A stretch of 64,000 nt of DNA, taken from positions 124,001 to 188,000 of the forward strand of contig NZ_BAKN01000001.1 of the NCBI RefSeq assembly GCF_000614205.1. Reading direction: 5' to 3'. This stretch comes from Hoylesella saccharolytica JCM 17484. Its GTDB lineage: Bacteria; Bacteroidota; Bacteroidia; Bacteroidales; Bacteroidaceae. Under the pieces are notes generated by a model. That model did not search any database. It was not told the DNA's origin and saw only the letters and a list, made by a program, of their open reading frames with translations. Position 1 is the first letter of the stretch; each line of letters opens with the position of its first letter. The position numbers were made by a program, and so were the translations under genes. Positions 39,476 through 48,028 of this stretch are shown piece by piece.

Positions 39476-39935
39476 GTTATGGTGGCAGGCGCACCCCCAA
39501 TGGCATAATGGATTTTGGCGAGTGGTGCGTTTCGGACTTGTCGGAACACTTTGTACTGCTCTTCATTACGGGGTTTATTGCTTGTTTCTTTTATTTGCCA
39601 ATGCCAACATTGCTTACACGGCAGGCTATGGTGTGGGCTTGGTCTGTAACTATGTGCTAACTACCTATTTTACTTTTCAAAAGAAACCTACCAAAGCTAA
39701 TGCAGCAGGCTTTGTCGGAAGTCACGTCTTTAACTATTTGTTGGAGATGGTGTTGCTGAACCTTTTTTTATGGGCAGGCATCAGTAAGTGGCTCGCTCCG
39801 ATTCTGGTTATCGCCATTGCCGTTCCCATTAACTTTGTTATGCTTTATTGGGTATTTAAAAATAAAAACACATCCGACCACTCTGCAGCAGCTGATGAAG
39901 ACGTGACGAAACTTCAGCAGAATGTCGAAAAATGA
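39456..39935 (+). CDS. GtrA-family membrane protein
   Basis: Product of 159 residues from ATG 39456 (a TTG two codons upstream is possible). Four membrane helices with the GtrA signature VRFGLVGTLCTALHYGVYCLFL, YGVGLVCNYVLTTYFTFQ and IAVPINFVMLYWVFKNK. The start overlaps the GT2 gene. GtrA proteins are proposed to flip undecaprenyl-phosphate-linked sugars across the inner membrane for later transfer to O-antigen or teichoic-acid-like polymers. It is the last gene of the three-gene operon. Confidence 0.9.
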   Translation: MIVKQGKLWWQAHPQWHNGFWRVVRFGLVGTLCTALHYGVYCLFLLFANANIAYTAGYGVGLVCNYVLTTYFTFQKKPTKANAAGFVGSHVFNYLLEMVLLNLFLWAGISKWLAPILVIAIAVPINFVMLYWVFKNKNTSDHSAAADEDVTKLQQNVEK

Positions 39936-40122
39936 ACCTAAAGGCTACCGATAGGTGGCGATGATTTTCTCTTTCTTGCTTCTTTTGATTGCGCACAAAA
40001 GAGATAATTTGTGCAGATAATCGTTTCTTTATCGTTAATGGGTGTTAAAGAAAGTGGTTGTTTGATTATTAATTATACAATCTTCATAACTTTGTAACCA
40101 ATAAATTTAACAACTATTCAGT

Positions 40123-41646
40123 ATGAACTCATTAAAATTAGCAAGTTTTGTATCTGCTATTTTTTTATCAGGCAGTACATCTTTTGCCGGAGGATTATTG
40201 ACAAACACCAATCAGAATATAGCTTTTAATCGCAATTTTGCACGTGATGGTGTAATTGCCATTGATGGCGTATACAGCAATCCGGCCGGTGTTGCTTTTT
40301 TGGATAAAGGTTGGCACCTGTCTTTTAATATTCAGAATGCTTATCAAACCCGTACCATTGAGAGCGGTATGGAAGTGCCTGCACTGAAAGCGTTGCCTCC
40401 GTTTTACCAGCCTTTTAAGCTGAACGGCGGAAACGAGGCTGGCGTAAAAACATTCGTGGGTAAGGCCTCTGTACCTGTTTTACCTTCTTTCCAGGCTGCT
40501 TTAAATTACGACAAATGGGGATTTCAAGTGGGCTTTGGACTTATCGGTGGTGGTGGAAAAGCCAGCTTTAACGACGGATTGGGTTCTTTTGAACGACAAA
40601 TTGCGTTAATTCCGAGTATATTGGCGAATAACGGACTGACGACAACAAGCCCTGCATACGCTGTAAACAGCTATATCAGAGGCCAGCAGTATATCTTTGG
40701 TGCCCAGTTTGGTGCCACTTATAAGTTTAACGAACATCTGGCTGCTTATGCAGGTATGCGTGTTAACTACGTATATAATAAATATGAGGGAAGTATTACC
40801 GATATAACTGCCAATATTGCAGGTAAAAACGAGGTGTTATATCCTTATTTTTCGGAGAAGGCTTCGCAGGCTTCTGCCGCCGCAGCTAATTTTACTGCGC
40901 AGGCAGCAGCTGAAACAGATCCGACTAAAAAGGCTACATACGAAGCCGCTGCAGCGCAATATGCGCAGGCGGCCGAGCGGTTGAACCAACAGAAAGGGCA
41001 AGTGGCCGACAAACATTTGGATTGCAGTCAGACGGGGTGGGGTGTTACTCCGATTATCGGACTTGATTATAAGTTTGGGAAATGGAACTTCGGTACGCGT
41101 TTGGAATTCAATACACACCTGAACATAGAAAACGATACGAAGGTAGACGACACAGGTCTTTTCAAGCATGGGGTGAATACGCCCAGTGATCTTCCCGGTC
41201 TTTGGACTATTGGAACTCAATATTCTATCATGCCTAATCTGCGGGCTATGGCCTCTTATCATTATTATTTTGACAAGAGTGCACAAATGGCCAACAACAA
41301 ACAGAAGCTTTTGGGCGGTAATACACAGGAATTTTTGGTCGGTGTGGAATGGGATATTACGAAAGATATACTGATTAGTGCGGGTGGTCAACGTACACAA
41401 TACAGCCTTGGTAACGGCGCTTATCTGTCGGATATGAGCTTTGTGACGAGCAGCTACTCATTGGGCTTTGGTGCCCAGGTGCGTGTTGCCCCCAATATGA
41501 AAGTAAATATTGCTTACTTTTGGACTAATTATGAACACTTCGATAAAGCCTATACGCAACGCGTGGGAACACTCGACTTACAGAATACTGACCGTTTTAC
41601 GCGTACCAGTAAGGTGCTGGGTGTAGGACTTGACATCGATTTTTGA
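40123..41646 (+). CDS. FadL/OmpP1-like outer-membrane beta-barrel with Ala-rich insertion
   Basis: Product of 507 residues with a signal peptide (KLASFVSAIFLSGSTSFAGG). The N-terminal part NFARDGVIAIDGVYSNPAGVAFLDKGWHLSFN is the FadL hatch/NPAG region. Many amphipathic strands follow and the C-terminus is VLGVGLDIDF. Residues about 245-290 form an Ala/Gln-rich helical insert (EKASQASAAAANFTAQ, YAQAAERLNQQ) predicted as coiled coil, unusual for a barrel protein. FadL-type porins take up hydrophobic compounds. A TAACTTTG box lies at 40087-40094, and a hairpin terminator follows the gene. Confidence 0.82.
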   Translation: MNSLKLASFVSAIFLSGSTSFAGGLLTNTNQNIAFNRNFARDGVIAIDGVYSNPAGVAFLDKGWHLSFNIQNAYQTRTIESGMEVPALKALPPFYQPFKLNGGNEAGVKTFVGKASVPVLPSFQAALNYDKWGFQVGFGLIGGGGKASFNDGLGSFERQIALIPSILANNGLTTTSPAYAVNSYIRGQQYIFGAQFGATYKFNEHLAAYAGMRVNYVYNKYEGSITDITANIAGKNEVLYPYFSEKASQASAAAANFTAQAAAETDPTKKATYEAAAAQYAQAAERLNQQKGQVADKHLDCSQTGWGVTPIIGLDYKFGKWNFGTRLEFNTHLNIENDTKVDDTGLFKHGVNTPSDLPGLWTIGTQYSIMPNLRAMASYHYYFDKSAQMANNKQKLLGGNTQEFLVGVEWDITKDILISAGGQRTQYSLGNGAYLSDMSFVTSSYSLGFGAQVRVAPNMKVNIAYFWTNYEHFDKAYTQRVGTLDLQNTDRFTRTSKVLGVGLDIDF

Positions 41647-41677
41647 TAAATACTTTAATCTAACTCTCTAATTCTCT

Positions 41678-41720
41678 GCCCATATCTTACTCCGTGAGGA
41701 CAAAAGGATATGGGCCTTTT
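41678..41720 (+). terminator. Terminator of the FadL-like gene
   Basis: Inverted repeat GCCCATATC (41678-41686) and GATATGGGC (41707-41715), 9 bp perfect, loop 20 nt, followed by CTTTTTGG. It lies 32 bp after the stop codon. Confidence 0.75.
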
Positions 41721-41754
41721 TGGCTATGAATCGGTATAAGAAAAATAAGGACAG

Positions 41755-41797
41755 CCAAAAAAGAGGATAGACTTGATTCATCGTCTATCCTCTTTTT
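41755..41797. terminator. Bidirectional terminator between FadL-like and HU genes
   Basis: A perfect 10-bp stem GAGGATAGAC (41763-41772) and GTCTATCCTC (41783-41792) has CCAAAAAA on its left and TTTTT on its right, so it has a U-run in both directions. It ends both the HU transcript (-) and any read-through from the FadL-like gene (+). Confidence 0.85.
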
Positions 41798-41817
41798 GAT
41801 AATTTCTTGATAAGAGA

Positions 41818-42090
41818 TTACTGAATGGCGTTTGTCAGTTCAGAACCTGCTTTGAATTTAGCAACCTTCTTAGCAGCAATCTTGATCTTCTGCTTTGTTG
41901 CAGGATTGATACCCTCACGAGCAGGACGTTTGTTTACGCTGAATGTTCCAAAGCCAACCAACTGTACTTTGTCACCAGCAACGAGAGCTGCTTTTAATGC
42001 GCCAACACATGCATCCAATGCTTTCTTAGAATCAGCTTTGCTCAATCCTGAACCAGCTGCGATTTTGTCAATCAATTCTGTTTTGTTCAT
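41818..42090 (-). CDS. hup: HU-family DNA-binding protein
   Basis: Product of 90 residues, full-length HU: MNKTELIDKIAAGSGLSKADSKKALDA, LVGFGTFSVNKRPAREGINPATKQKIKI (the DNA-binding arm with the PATKQ proline region) and AAKKVAKFKAGSELTNAI. It is a dimeric nucleoid-associated protein that bends and compacts DNA. It has its own promoter and terminator, so it is monocistronic. Given the phased A-tract arrays in this window, HU is one possible partner, though nothing in the sequence shows it. Confidence 0.96.
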   Translation of the reverse strand: MNKTELIDKIAAGSGLSKADSKKALDACVGALKAALVAGDKVQLVGFGTFSVNKRPAREGINPATKQKIKIAAKKVAKFKAGSELTNAIQ

Positions 42091-42145
42091 AATTCTTTAA
42101 TTATATAAATGATAAATACTAAGTATTAATTTTCCATTTTGGTGA

Positions 42146-42176
42146 CAAATATAGGTCATTCCTTTTAGAAATCAAA
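42146..42176 (-). promoter_or_regulatory. Consensus promoter of the HU gene
   Basis: On the minus strand: TTTG at 42176-42173, 19-bp spacer, TATATTTG at 42153-42146. This is a perfect match to the Bacteroidetes TTTG/TAnnTTTG consensus, 55 bp before the HU start codon. Confidence 0.75.
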
Positions 42177-42300
42177 CAAAAAGCCGAAAAAAGTGAAGTT
42201 TTTTTTGAAAAATTGTCGTTCCAAATGCCTTTTTATGCCCTGTAACAGATATTTTTAGTACTTTTGTGACATTTATAATCAAAAAGAATTTTCTTAAAAA

Positions 42301-43224
42301 ATGGGTAATATACCAACAGTTACAAAGAACTTGCTTATTATTAATGTGCTGGCATATCTGGCGATGGTGGTACTGAAATCGGCTATCGGTATCGACTTGA
42401 ACGACCTTCTGGGACTTCATTTCTTTATGGCTTCAGATTTCAGAGCTTATCAGTTGGTTACTTATATGTTTATGCATGGCGGACTGACACATATCTTTTT
42501 CAACATGTTTGCATTGTGGATGTTTGGTGTTGTAGTTGAAGGTGTGTGGGGAGCAAGGAAGTTTCTTTTTTATTATATAACGTGCGGAGTGGGTGCCGGC
42601 TTGATGCAGGAACTGGCACAGTTTGTTGAAATCTATATGAATTTTAATGCGCGAACCCCTATCAGTATAAGCGAGGCATTTACGGTGATGCACCATTATG
42701 CCGCACAATTGAACGGACTGACCACCGTTGGTGCATCGGGTGCTATCTATGCTATCTTGTTGGCGTTCGGAATGATATTTCCCGAGAATAAGATATTTGT
42801 TTTTCCATTTCCTATTCCCATTAAAGCCAAATGGTTTGTGATGATATATGCCGCCATCGAACTTTATTCGGCAATGACCGGTGCAGGTGGTAATGTGGCC
42901 CATCTGGCCCATCTGGGTGGTATGATTTTCGGTTTCTTTATGATTAGATACTGGCGTCGGCATCCCTCAAAGGACTTCGGACATGTAGACGGTAGCGATA
43001 TTTTTGGACGAATGAAAGATGCCTTTGGACGTAAAAACAAAACTTGGGAGCAGTCTTCGACACCTCATCAGTCTGAACAAGAGCGGGATTGGGAGGATAA
43101 TGCACGAAGAAAGGCAGAGCAAGAAGAGGTTGACCGCATCTTGGATAAAATACGGAAGAGCGGTTACGATAGTTTGACGCGCGAGGAAAAGCAACGGTTG
43201 TTTGATCAAAGCAGAAAGCATTAA
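42301..43224 (+). CDS. Rhomboid-family intramembrane serine protease
   Basis: Product of 307 residues with six membrane helices. The oxyanion motif is HGGLTHIFFNMFALWMFG, the catalytic Ser is 146 in VGASGAIYAILLAFG, and the catalytic His is 204 in AHLGGMIFGF. The C-terminal 90 residues are a charged cytoplasmic tail (EQERDWEDNARRKAEQEEVD, ending LTREEKQRLFDQSRKH), common in Bacteroidetes rhomboids. A TACTTTTG box at 42259-42266 is the likely -7 element. The next gene starts ten bases after the stop. Confidence 0.93.
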   Translation: MGNIPTVTKNLLIINVLAYLAMVVLKSAIGIDLNDLLGLHFFMASDFRAYQLVTYMFMHGGLTHIFFNMFALWMFGVVVEGVWGARKFLFYYITCGVGAGLMQELAQFVEIYMNFNARTPISISEAFTVMHHYAAQLNGLTTVGASGAIYAILLAFGMIFPENKIFVFPFPIPIKAKWFVMIYAAIELYSAMTGAGGNVAHLAHLGGMIFGFFMIRYWRRHPSKDFGHVDGSDIFGRMKDAFGRKNKTWEQSSTPHQSEQERDWEDNARRKAEQEEVDRILDKIRKSGYDSLTREEKQRLFDQSRKH

Positions 43225-43233
43225 GGACGACGT

Positions 43234-44325
43234 ATGATAAAGGCCTTAAAGAAGATAACCATTCAAATGGTGGGCGGTGCTAACATCGCAACCATTCTGA
43301 TGATGCTGTTGGTGGGCTATTCCGACCGCATAGACCCCCTGGTTCATCCCTTTTGGGCAAACATGGGATTAGCTTTTCCCGTGTTTTTGGTTATTAATAC
43401 AGTCTTTCTTGTATTCTGGGCCATCTTCAAAGTGCGTGGATGTGTTATTCCGATTATAGGTTTTATATTATGTTATGTACCCGCGCGCACGTATGTACCT
43501 ATTAATATAAGCCGTGATGCGCCTGAAGGAGCCATTAAGGTGATGTCGTATAATGTTTATCTCTTTGGTGCGGCAGGTGTGCCGGATGAGGAACGGCAGC
43601 GCATGTTGGATTATATCAAGGTGCAAGATGCTGACATTCTGTGTCTGCAAGAGGCTAAATTGGGCGGTCCGTTTCAGGTTGTTATCGACTCGATGTTTGC
43701 CGCACTCTATCCCTATCGACATTTCAGAGAGAAACCTATTACAGATGATCGACTTGCTTTTTACAGCAAATATCCCATCTTAAGTATTGATAGAATTACT
43801 TATCCCCAGTCGAACGACTTCAGTTTGGCCTATCATCTGGCAATAGAAGACGATACGGTAATTGTTATCAATAATCATTTTATGACAACAGGTCTATCTG
43901 AAGAGCAGCGACATAACTTTAAAGCGCTGATGAAAGGAGAGATAAGAACTGCCGACAGAGTAGAAACCGAGTCGAAAAAGCTGATAGATAAATTAAGCGA
44001 ATATACCAAAAAGCGTGCTCCGCAGGTAAATGCGGTGGCGCATTACATCGACGAACATAAAGGGAAAAGTATTATTCTTTGCGGCGATTTTAACGATAAT
44101 CCCATCTCTTATACTCATCGCACATTGGCCAAACGATTGACAGACTGTTACGTTGCAAGCGGAAACGGACCCGGGATTAGTTATCATCGCAACGGGTTTT
44201 ATGTGCGTATCGATAATATAATGTGTACATCCGACTGGCAACCTTATGGTTGTAAGGTCGACAATAAGATAAAAACATCTGACCATTATCCGATTATCTG
44301 CCGATTGAAAAAGCGCGATAGATAA
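43234..44325 (+). CDS. Membrane-anchored endonuclease/exonuclease/phosphatase-family protein
   Basis: Product of 363 residues. Three N-terminal membrane helices (about residues 10-95) precede an EEP domain with the full motif set: VMSYNVYLFG, ILCLQEAK (metal Glu), VINNHFMT, ILCGDFNDNP, RIDNIMCT and KTSDHYPIICRL. Proteins of this type, paired with a rhomboid gene, are widespread in Bacteroidales; the substrate (nucleic acid, lipid or sugar phosphate) is not known. It is probably co-transcribed with the rhomboid gene. Confidence 0.9.
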   Translation: MIKALKKITIQMVGGANIATILMMLLVGYSDRIDPLVHPFWANMGLAFPVFLVINTVFLVFWAIFKVRGCVIPIIGFILCYVPARTYVPINISRDAPEGAIKVMSYNVYLFGAAGVPDEERQRMLDYIKVQDADILCLQEAKLGGPFQVVIDSMFAALYPYRHFREKPITDDRLAFYSKYPILSIDRITYPQSNDFSLAYHLAIEDDTVIVINNHFMTTGLSEEQRHNFKALMKGEIRTADRVETESKKLIDKLSEYTKKRAPQVNAVAHYIDEHKGKSIILCGDFNDNPISYTHRTLAKRLTDCYVASGNGPGISYHRNGFYVRIDNIMCTSDWQPYGCKVDNKIKTSDHYPIICRLKKRDR

Positions 44326-44357
44326 AGGCTTTTAGATAACAAAGCAAGGTAAAACTT

Positions 44358-44387
44358 TTTGTAATGCTAAAAAAATAATTATCTTTG
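44358..44387 (+). promoter_or_regulatory. Promoter of secDF
   Basis: TTTG at 44358-44361, 18-bp spacer, TATCTTTG at 44380-44387; 48 bp before the ATG. Confidence 0.65.
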
Positions 44388-44435
44388 CACGGCTATATAA
44401 GAACGGAAAAACAATAAAACATAAATAAAATAAAA

Positions 44436-47400
44436 ATGCAAAACAAAGGTATCGTAATTGTAACCGCCGTCTTACTGACGCTTGCAAGTATCTTCTACCT
44501 GTCTTTCTCTGTAGCTACGGGCTATTATGATAGTCAAGCAGCCAAACTGAAAGATCCCATTGCCCAACAAGATTACAAGGACTCGGTGAAGTATCTTGGC
44601 ATCTACTCGTATCAAAAATGTCTGGAGACACAGATCGGTTTGGGTCTCGATTTGAAGGGAGGTATGAACGTTATCCTTGAGATTAGCGTTCCCGACGTAA
44701 TCGAAACACTGGCCGATCATAAGTCGAGTGCTGCTTTCGTAAAGTCGTTGGAGCAAGCTAAGGCGGAAGAAGAAAAAAGTCAAAGCGACTTTATTTCTCT
44801 TTTCATCAAGTATTATCATCAGAATGCACCGGGTCATAAGCTGGCCGAACTGTTTGCAACGCAGCAGCTGCAAGGAAAGGTTTCGCCGCAAAGTACCGAC
44901 TCACAGGTAGAAAGTGTACTGCGTAAAGAGGTGCAAGCGGCTATCGATAACTCGTTTAACGTGGTACGTACCCGTATCGATAAATTCGGTGTTGTTCAGC
45001 CTAATATTCAGAAATTGGAAGGTCAGGAAGGGCGTATCATGGTAGAAATGCCCGGTGTTCGTGAGCCTGAACGTGTACGTAAGCTGTTGCAGGGATCTGC
45101 TAATCTTGAGTTTTGGGAGACTTTCAATGCGCAAGAAGTGATACCTTATTTAACTCAGCTTGATGCCCGATTGGCTAATGATGAACGAAGTGATTCTTCT
45201 GCCGTAGACACAACCGCTGCAAAGGCGAAAGCAGAAAAGGAAGTTGCTGCAGCCAAAAACAACGAGCCGAAATTTAAGCTGAATAATTCGACAGAGCAAA
45301 CGCCCGCTGTAAAGCAGCAGAATAACGATGCGCAGATGGCAGCAGCTATCAAAGCGCACCCCTTGTTGGCACGTTTGCAGACATCAGGCGGCAATAGTTT
45401 AAGTGTGGTAGGTTATGCTAATGTTCGCGACACGGCTGCCATCAATAAGTTGATTTATTCTGATGTGGCTAAGCAAGTATTGCCATCAGATCTTAAATTA
45501 TTGTGGAGTGCAAAACCGGTAGATGGATTTAACGTAAAGAATATTTACGAATTGCATGCTCTGAAAGTTACAACCACCAACGGACGCGCGCCGATGGAAG
45601 GTGATGTTATTACCGATGCAAGCGATGAATTTAACCATACGACGGGTGCACCGGAGGTAAGTATGCGAATGAACTCTGACGGAGCGCGTCGTTGGGCAGC
45701 GTTAACCAAAGCCAATATCGATCGTGCCATTGCCATTGTTCTTGATAATGCGGTGTACAGTGCACCACGTGTGAATGGAGAAATTGACGGTGGTTCGTCT
45801 TCGATTAGCGGTCATTTCACCATCGAAGAAACCAAAGACTTGGCCAATACATTGAAATCCGGTCGTATGCCGGCACCTGCTCGAATAGTTCAAGAAGAAG
45901 TTGTTGGCCCTACACTTGGTGCCCAATCCATCCAACAAGGAATCGAGTCGTTTGCCATTGCCTTTGTGTTGCTTATGGTATACATGGTGTTGATGTATGG
46001 CTTTACACCTGGAATGATGGCTAACACTGCCCTCATTGTCAACCTGTTCTTTACGTTAGGTATCCTCACCTCTTTCCAAGCGGCCTTAACCATGTCGGGA
46101 ATTGCAGGTATGGTGCTGTCGTTGGGAACGGCGGTGGATGCCAATGTGCTGATTTATGAACGAACAAAAGAAGAGCTTGCCGCAGGAAAGAACATCAAAC
46201 AAGCTATATCCGAAGGTTATGGAAACGCTTTCTCGGCCATCTTCGACTCTAACTTAACCAGTATTATTACCGGTATCATTCTTTATGTTTTCGGCACTGG
46301 TCCTATCCGAGGGTTTGCTACCACGCTTATCATCGGTATCGTATGTTCGTTCTTTACCGCAGTTTACCTCACTCGTTTGGTGTATGAACATCAGATGAAG
46401 AAAGACCGTTGGCTCAAGCTTACCTTTACAACGGGCTTCTCAAAGAACTTTATGCAGAATGTTCGTTTCCCCTTTATGAGTGTTTATAAAAAGACATTCG
46501 TGTTTGTGGGTGTGCTGTTAGTGGTATTCATTGTGAGCTTCTTTACACGCGGTTTAAGTCGTAGTATCGACTTCACCGGAGGTCGTAACTATGTCGTTGC
46601 CTTTGAAAAAGAAGTACAGCCCGAGCAGATTCGCTCCATTATCGGTAATGCTTTCACAGGTTCTAATACTAGTGCGTTGGCATTGGGAACCGACCATAAG
46701 ACCATCCGTATATCGACCAACTATAAGATTGAGAGTAACAATCCGACGGTAGACGACGAGGCTGAAACCATCCTTTACAATGCTTTGAAGAAGGCCGGAT
46801 TAGTATCTCAGAAGAATGTGGATGCTTTTAAGAACCCCGACATTCGTCAAGGTGGGTCTATTATCAGCAGTACGAAAGTGGGTCCTTCTGTGGCAAAAGA
46901 TATTACGAACGGAGCTATCATTAGCGTATTCCTTGCCTTGATTGCTATCTTCGTTTACATTCTCATCCGCTTCCGCAATGTAGCTTTCTCTGTAGGATCT
47001 ACCATTGCGCTGGCCATTGACACCACTATCGTTATCGGTTTTTATTCGGTGTTGTGGGGAAACATGCCATTCTCGCTCGAAATCGACCAGACTTTCATCG
47101 GTGCCATATTGACCGTTATTGGTTATTCTATTAACGATAAGGTGGTGGTATTCGACCGTATCCGTGAGAATATGCGCCTGCATCCCAAGCAAGATTTCAG
47201 AAGTCTGTTTAACGACAGTATCAATCAGACCCTCGCTCGTACCATCAATACCTCGTTCTCTACGTTGATTGTGTTGTTGTGTATTCTCTTCTTGGGTGGC
47301 GAGAGCATTCAGAGCTTCGCCTTTGCGATGAGTCTTGGTGTTATTTTTGGTACACTTTCGTCTATCTTCATTGCTGCCCCCATCGCCTTCCTCACGTTGG

Positions 47401-47447
47401 GTCGTACGCAGAAAGATCGTCCACTCGAAGCCGAGTTGGCCATCTAA
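44436..47447 (+). CDS. secDF: Fused protein translocase SecDF
   Basis: Product of 1003 residues with SecD and SecF fused, the normal state in Bacteroidetes. SecD half: first membrane helix, GLGLDLKGGMNVILEI (D1), VVRTRIDKFGVVQPNIQ (P1 domain), the long periplasmic head, then five helices from about residue 500 with GTAVDANVLIYERTKEEL (D4). SecF half from about residue 690: SIDFTGGRNYVV, and GYSINDKVVVFDRIRENMR with DSINQTLARTINTSF. It uses the proton gradient to pull secreted proteins through SecYEG. A low-complexity linker rich in Ala/Lys/Asn (about residues 250-300) is an insertion relative to E. coli. Confidence 0.97.
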   Translation: MQNKGIVIVTAVLLTLASIFYLSFSVATGYYDSQAAKLKDPIAQQDYKDSVKYLGIYSYQKCLETQIGLGLDLKGGMNVILEISVPDVIETLADHKSSAAFVKSLEQAKAEEEKSQSDFISLFIKYYHQNAPGHKLAELFATQQLQGKVSPQSTDSQVESVLRKEVQAAIDNSFNVVRTRIDKFGVVQPNIQKLEGQEGRIMVEMPGVREPERVRKLLQGSANLEFWETFNAQEVIPYLTQLDARLANDERSDSSAVDTTAAKAKAEKEVAAAKNNEPKFKLNNSTEQTPAVKQQNNDAQMAAAIKAHPLLARLQTSGGNSLSVVGYANVRDTAAINKLIYSDVAKQVLPSDLKLLWSAKPVDGFNVKNIYELHALKVTTTNGRAPMEGDVITDASDEFNHTTGAPEVSMRMNSDGARRWAALTKANIDRAIAIVLDNAVYSAPRVNGEIDGGSSSISGHFTIEETKDLANTLKSGRMPAPARIVQEEVVGPTLGAQSIQQGIESFAIAFVLLMVYMVLMYGFTPGMMANTALIVNLFFTLGILTSFQAALTMSGIAGMVLSLGTAVDANVLIYERTKEELAAGKNIKQAISEGYGNAFSAIFDSNLTSIITGIILYVFGTGPIRGFATTLIIGIVCSFFTAVYLTRLVYEHQMKKDRWLKLTFTTGFSKNFMQNVRFPFMSVYKKTFVFVGVLLVVFIVSFFTRGLSRSIDFTGGRNYVVAFEKEVQPEQIRSIIGNAFTGSNTSALALGTDHKTIRISTNYKIESNNPTVDDEAETILYNALKKAGLVSQKNVDAFKNPDIRQGGSIISSTKVGPSVAKDITNGAIISVFLALIAIFVYILIRFRNVAFSVGSTIALAIDTTIVIGFYSVLWGNMPFSLEIDQTFIGAILTVIGYSINDKVVVFDRIRENMRLHPKQDFRSLFNDSINQTLARTINTSFSTLIVLLCILFLGGESIQSFAFAMSLGVIFGTLSSIFIAAPIAFLTLGRTQKDRPLEAELAI

Positions 47448-47523
47448 TGAAGTTAGGAAGAATTAGATCGTATTTTCTATCACAGTGAAATAGAAGAAGA
47501 GATAAATCTTTTTAATCCTAAAG

Positions 47524-47560
47524 TACGGGCAGAAACCATTGTGGTTCTGCCCGTATTTTT
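47524..47560 (+). terminator. Terminator of secDF
   Basis: TACGGGCAGAAACC (47524-47537) pairs with GGTTCTGCCCGTA (47543-47555) with one bulged A, loop ATTGT, followed by TTTTT. It lies 77 bp after the secDF stop. From 47561 to 47877 no further feature is seen. Confidence 0.85.
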
Positions 47561-47877
47561 ATATAGGTAGGTATCTCTTAAAGAAAAACTATCTATCTTT
47601 TGACGCGAAAAGTATGGACCTTTTAATGAAAAAGTATGGACTTTTCTCCATCTTTCTCGCATTGTTTTATTTTAAAGGTAGTTTGAAGGTACCTCACAAG
47701 TGCGTTTTTCAGGTTCAGAAATAGTGCGTTTGTCCGATAAATAATTATCTCTTTATTTATCTTTCGTTAGGTTCTCGTTCCCTTAAAAGAAGTGTGGGAG
47801 AGGCATTGAAGATGCTGCCTGAAAATGAAAAACGATGTTCCGCGCAACTTGAAAGTCGGCAGAACATCGTTGAATGG

Positions 47878-47949
47878 TACTTCCACCGGGAATCGAACCC
47901 GGATCAAAGGTTTAGGAAACCTACGTTCTATCCATTGAACTATGGAAGC
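47878..47949 (-). tRNA. tRNA-Arg (anticodon CCU)
   Basis: Read on the minus strand, 72 nt without CCA. The acceptor GCTTCCA pairs with TGGAAGT, discriminator A. The D arm contains AGTTCAATGGATAGAAC. The anticodon loop TTCCTAA gives CCU, reading AGG. The T arm CCGGG-TTCGATT-CCCGG is perfect. One mismatch (U-U) occurs at the base of the anticodon stem. Located between secDF and a gene on the other strand. Confidence 0.93.
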
Positions 47950-48028
47950 CCTTTTAGTGCGTGCAAAGGTAAGCCAAAAGGCGGGAAAATCAAAATAAAA
48001 CAATTGTTTTTCGTACATTTGTAGCAGT

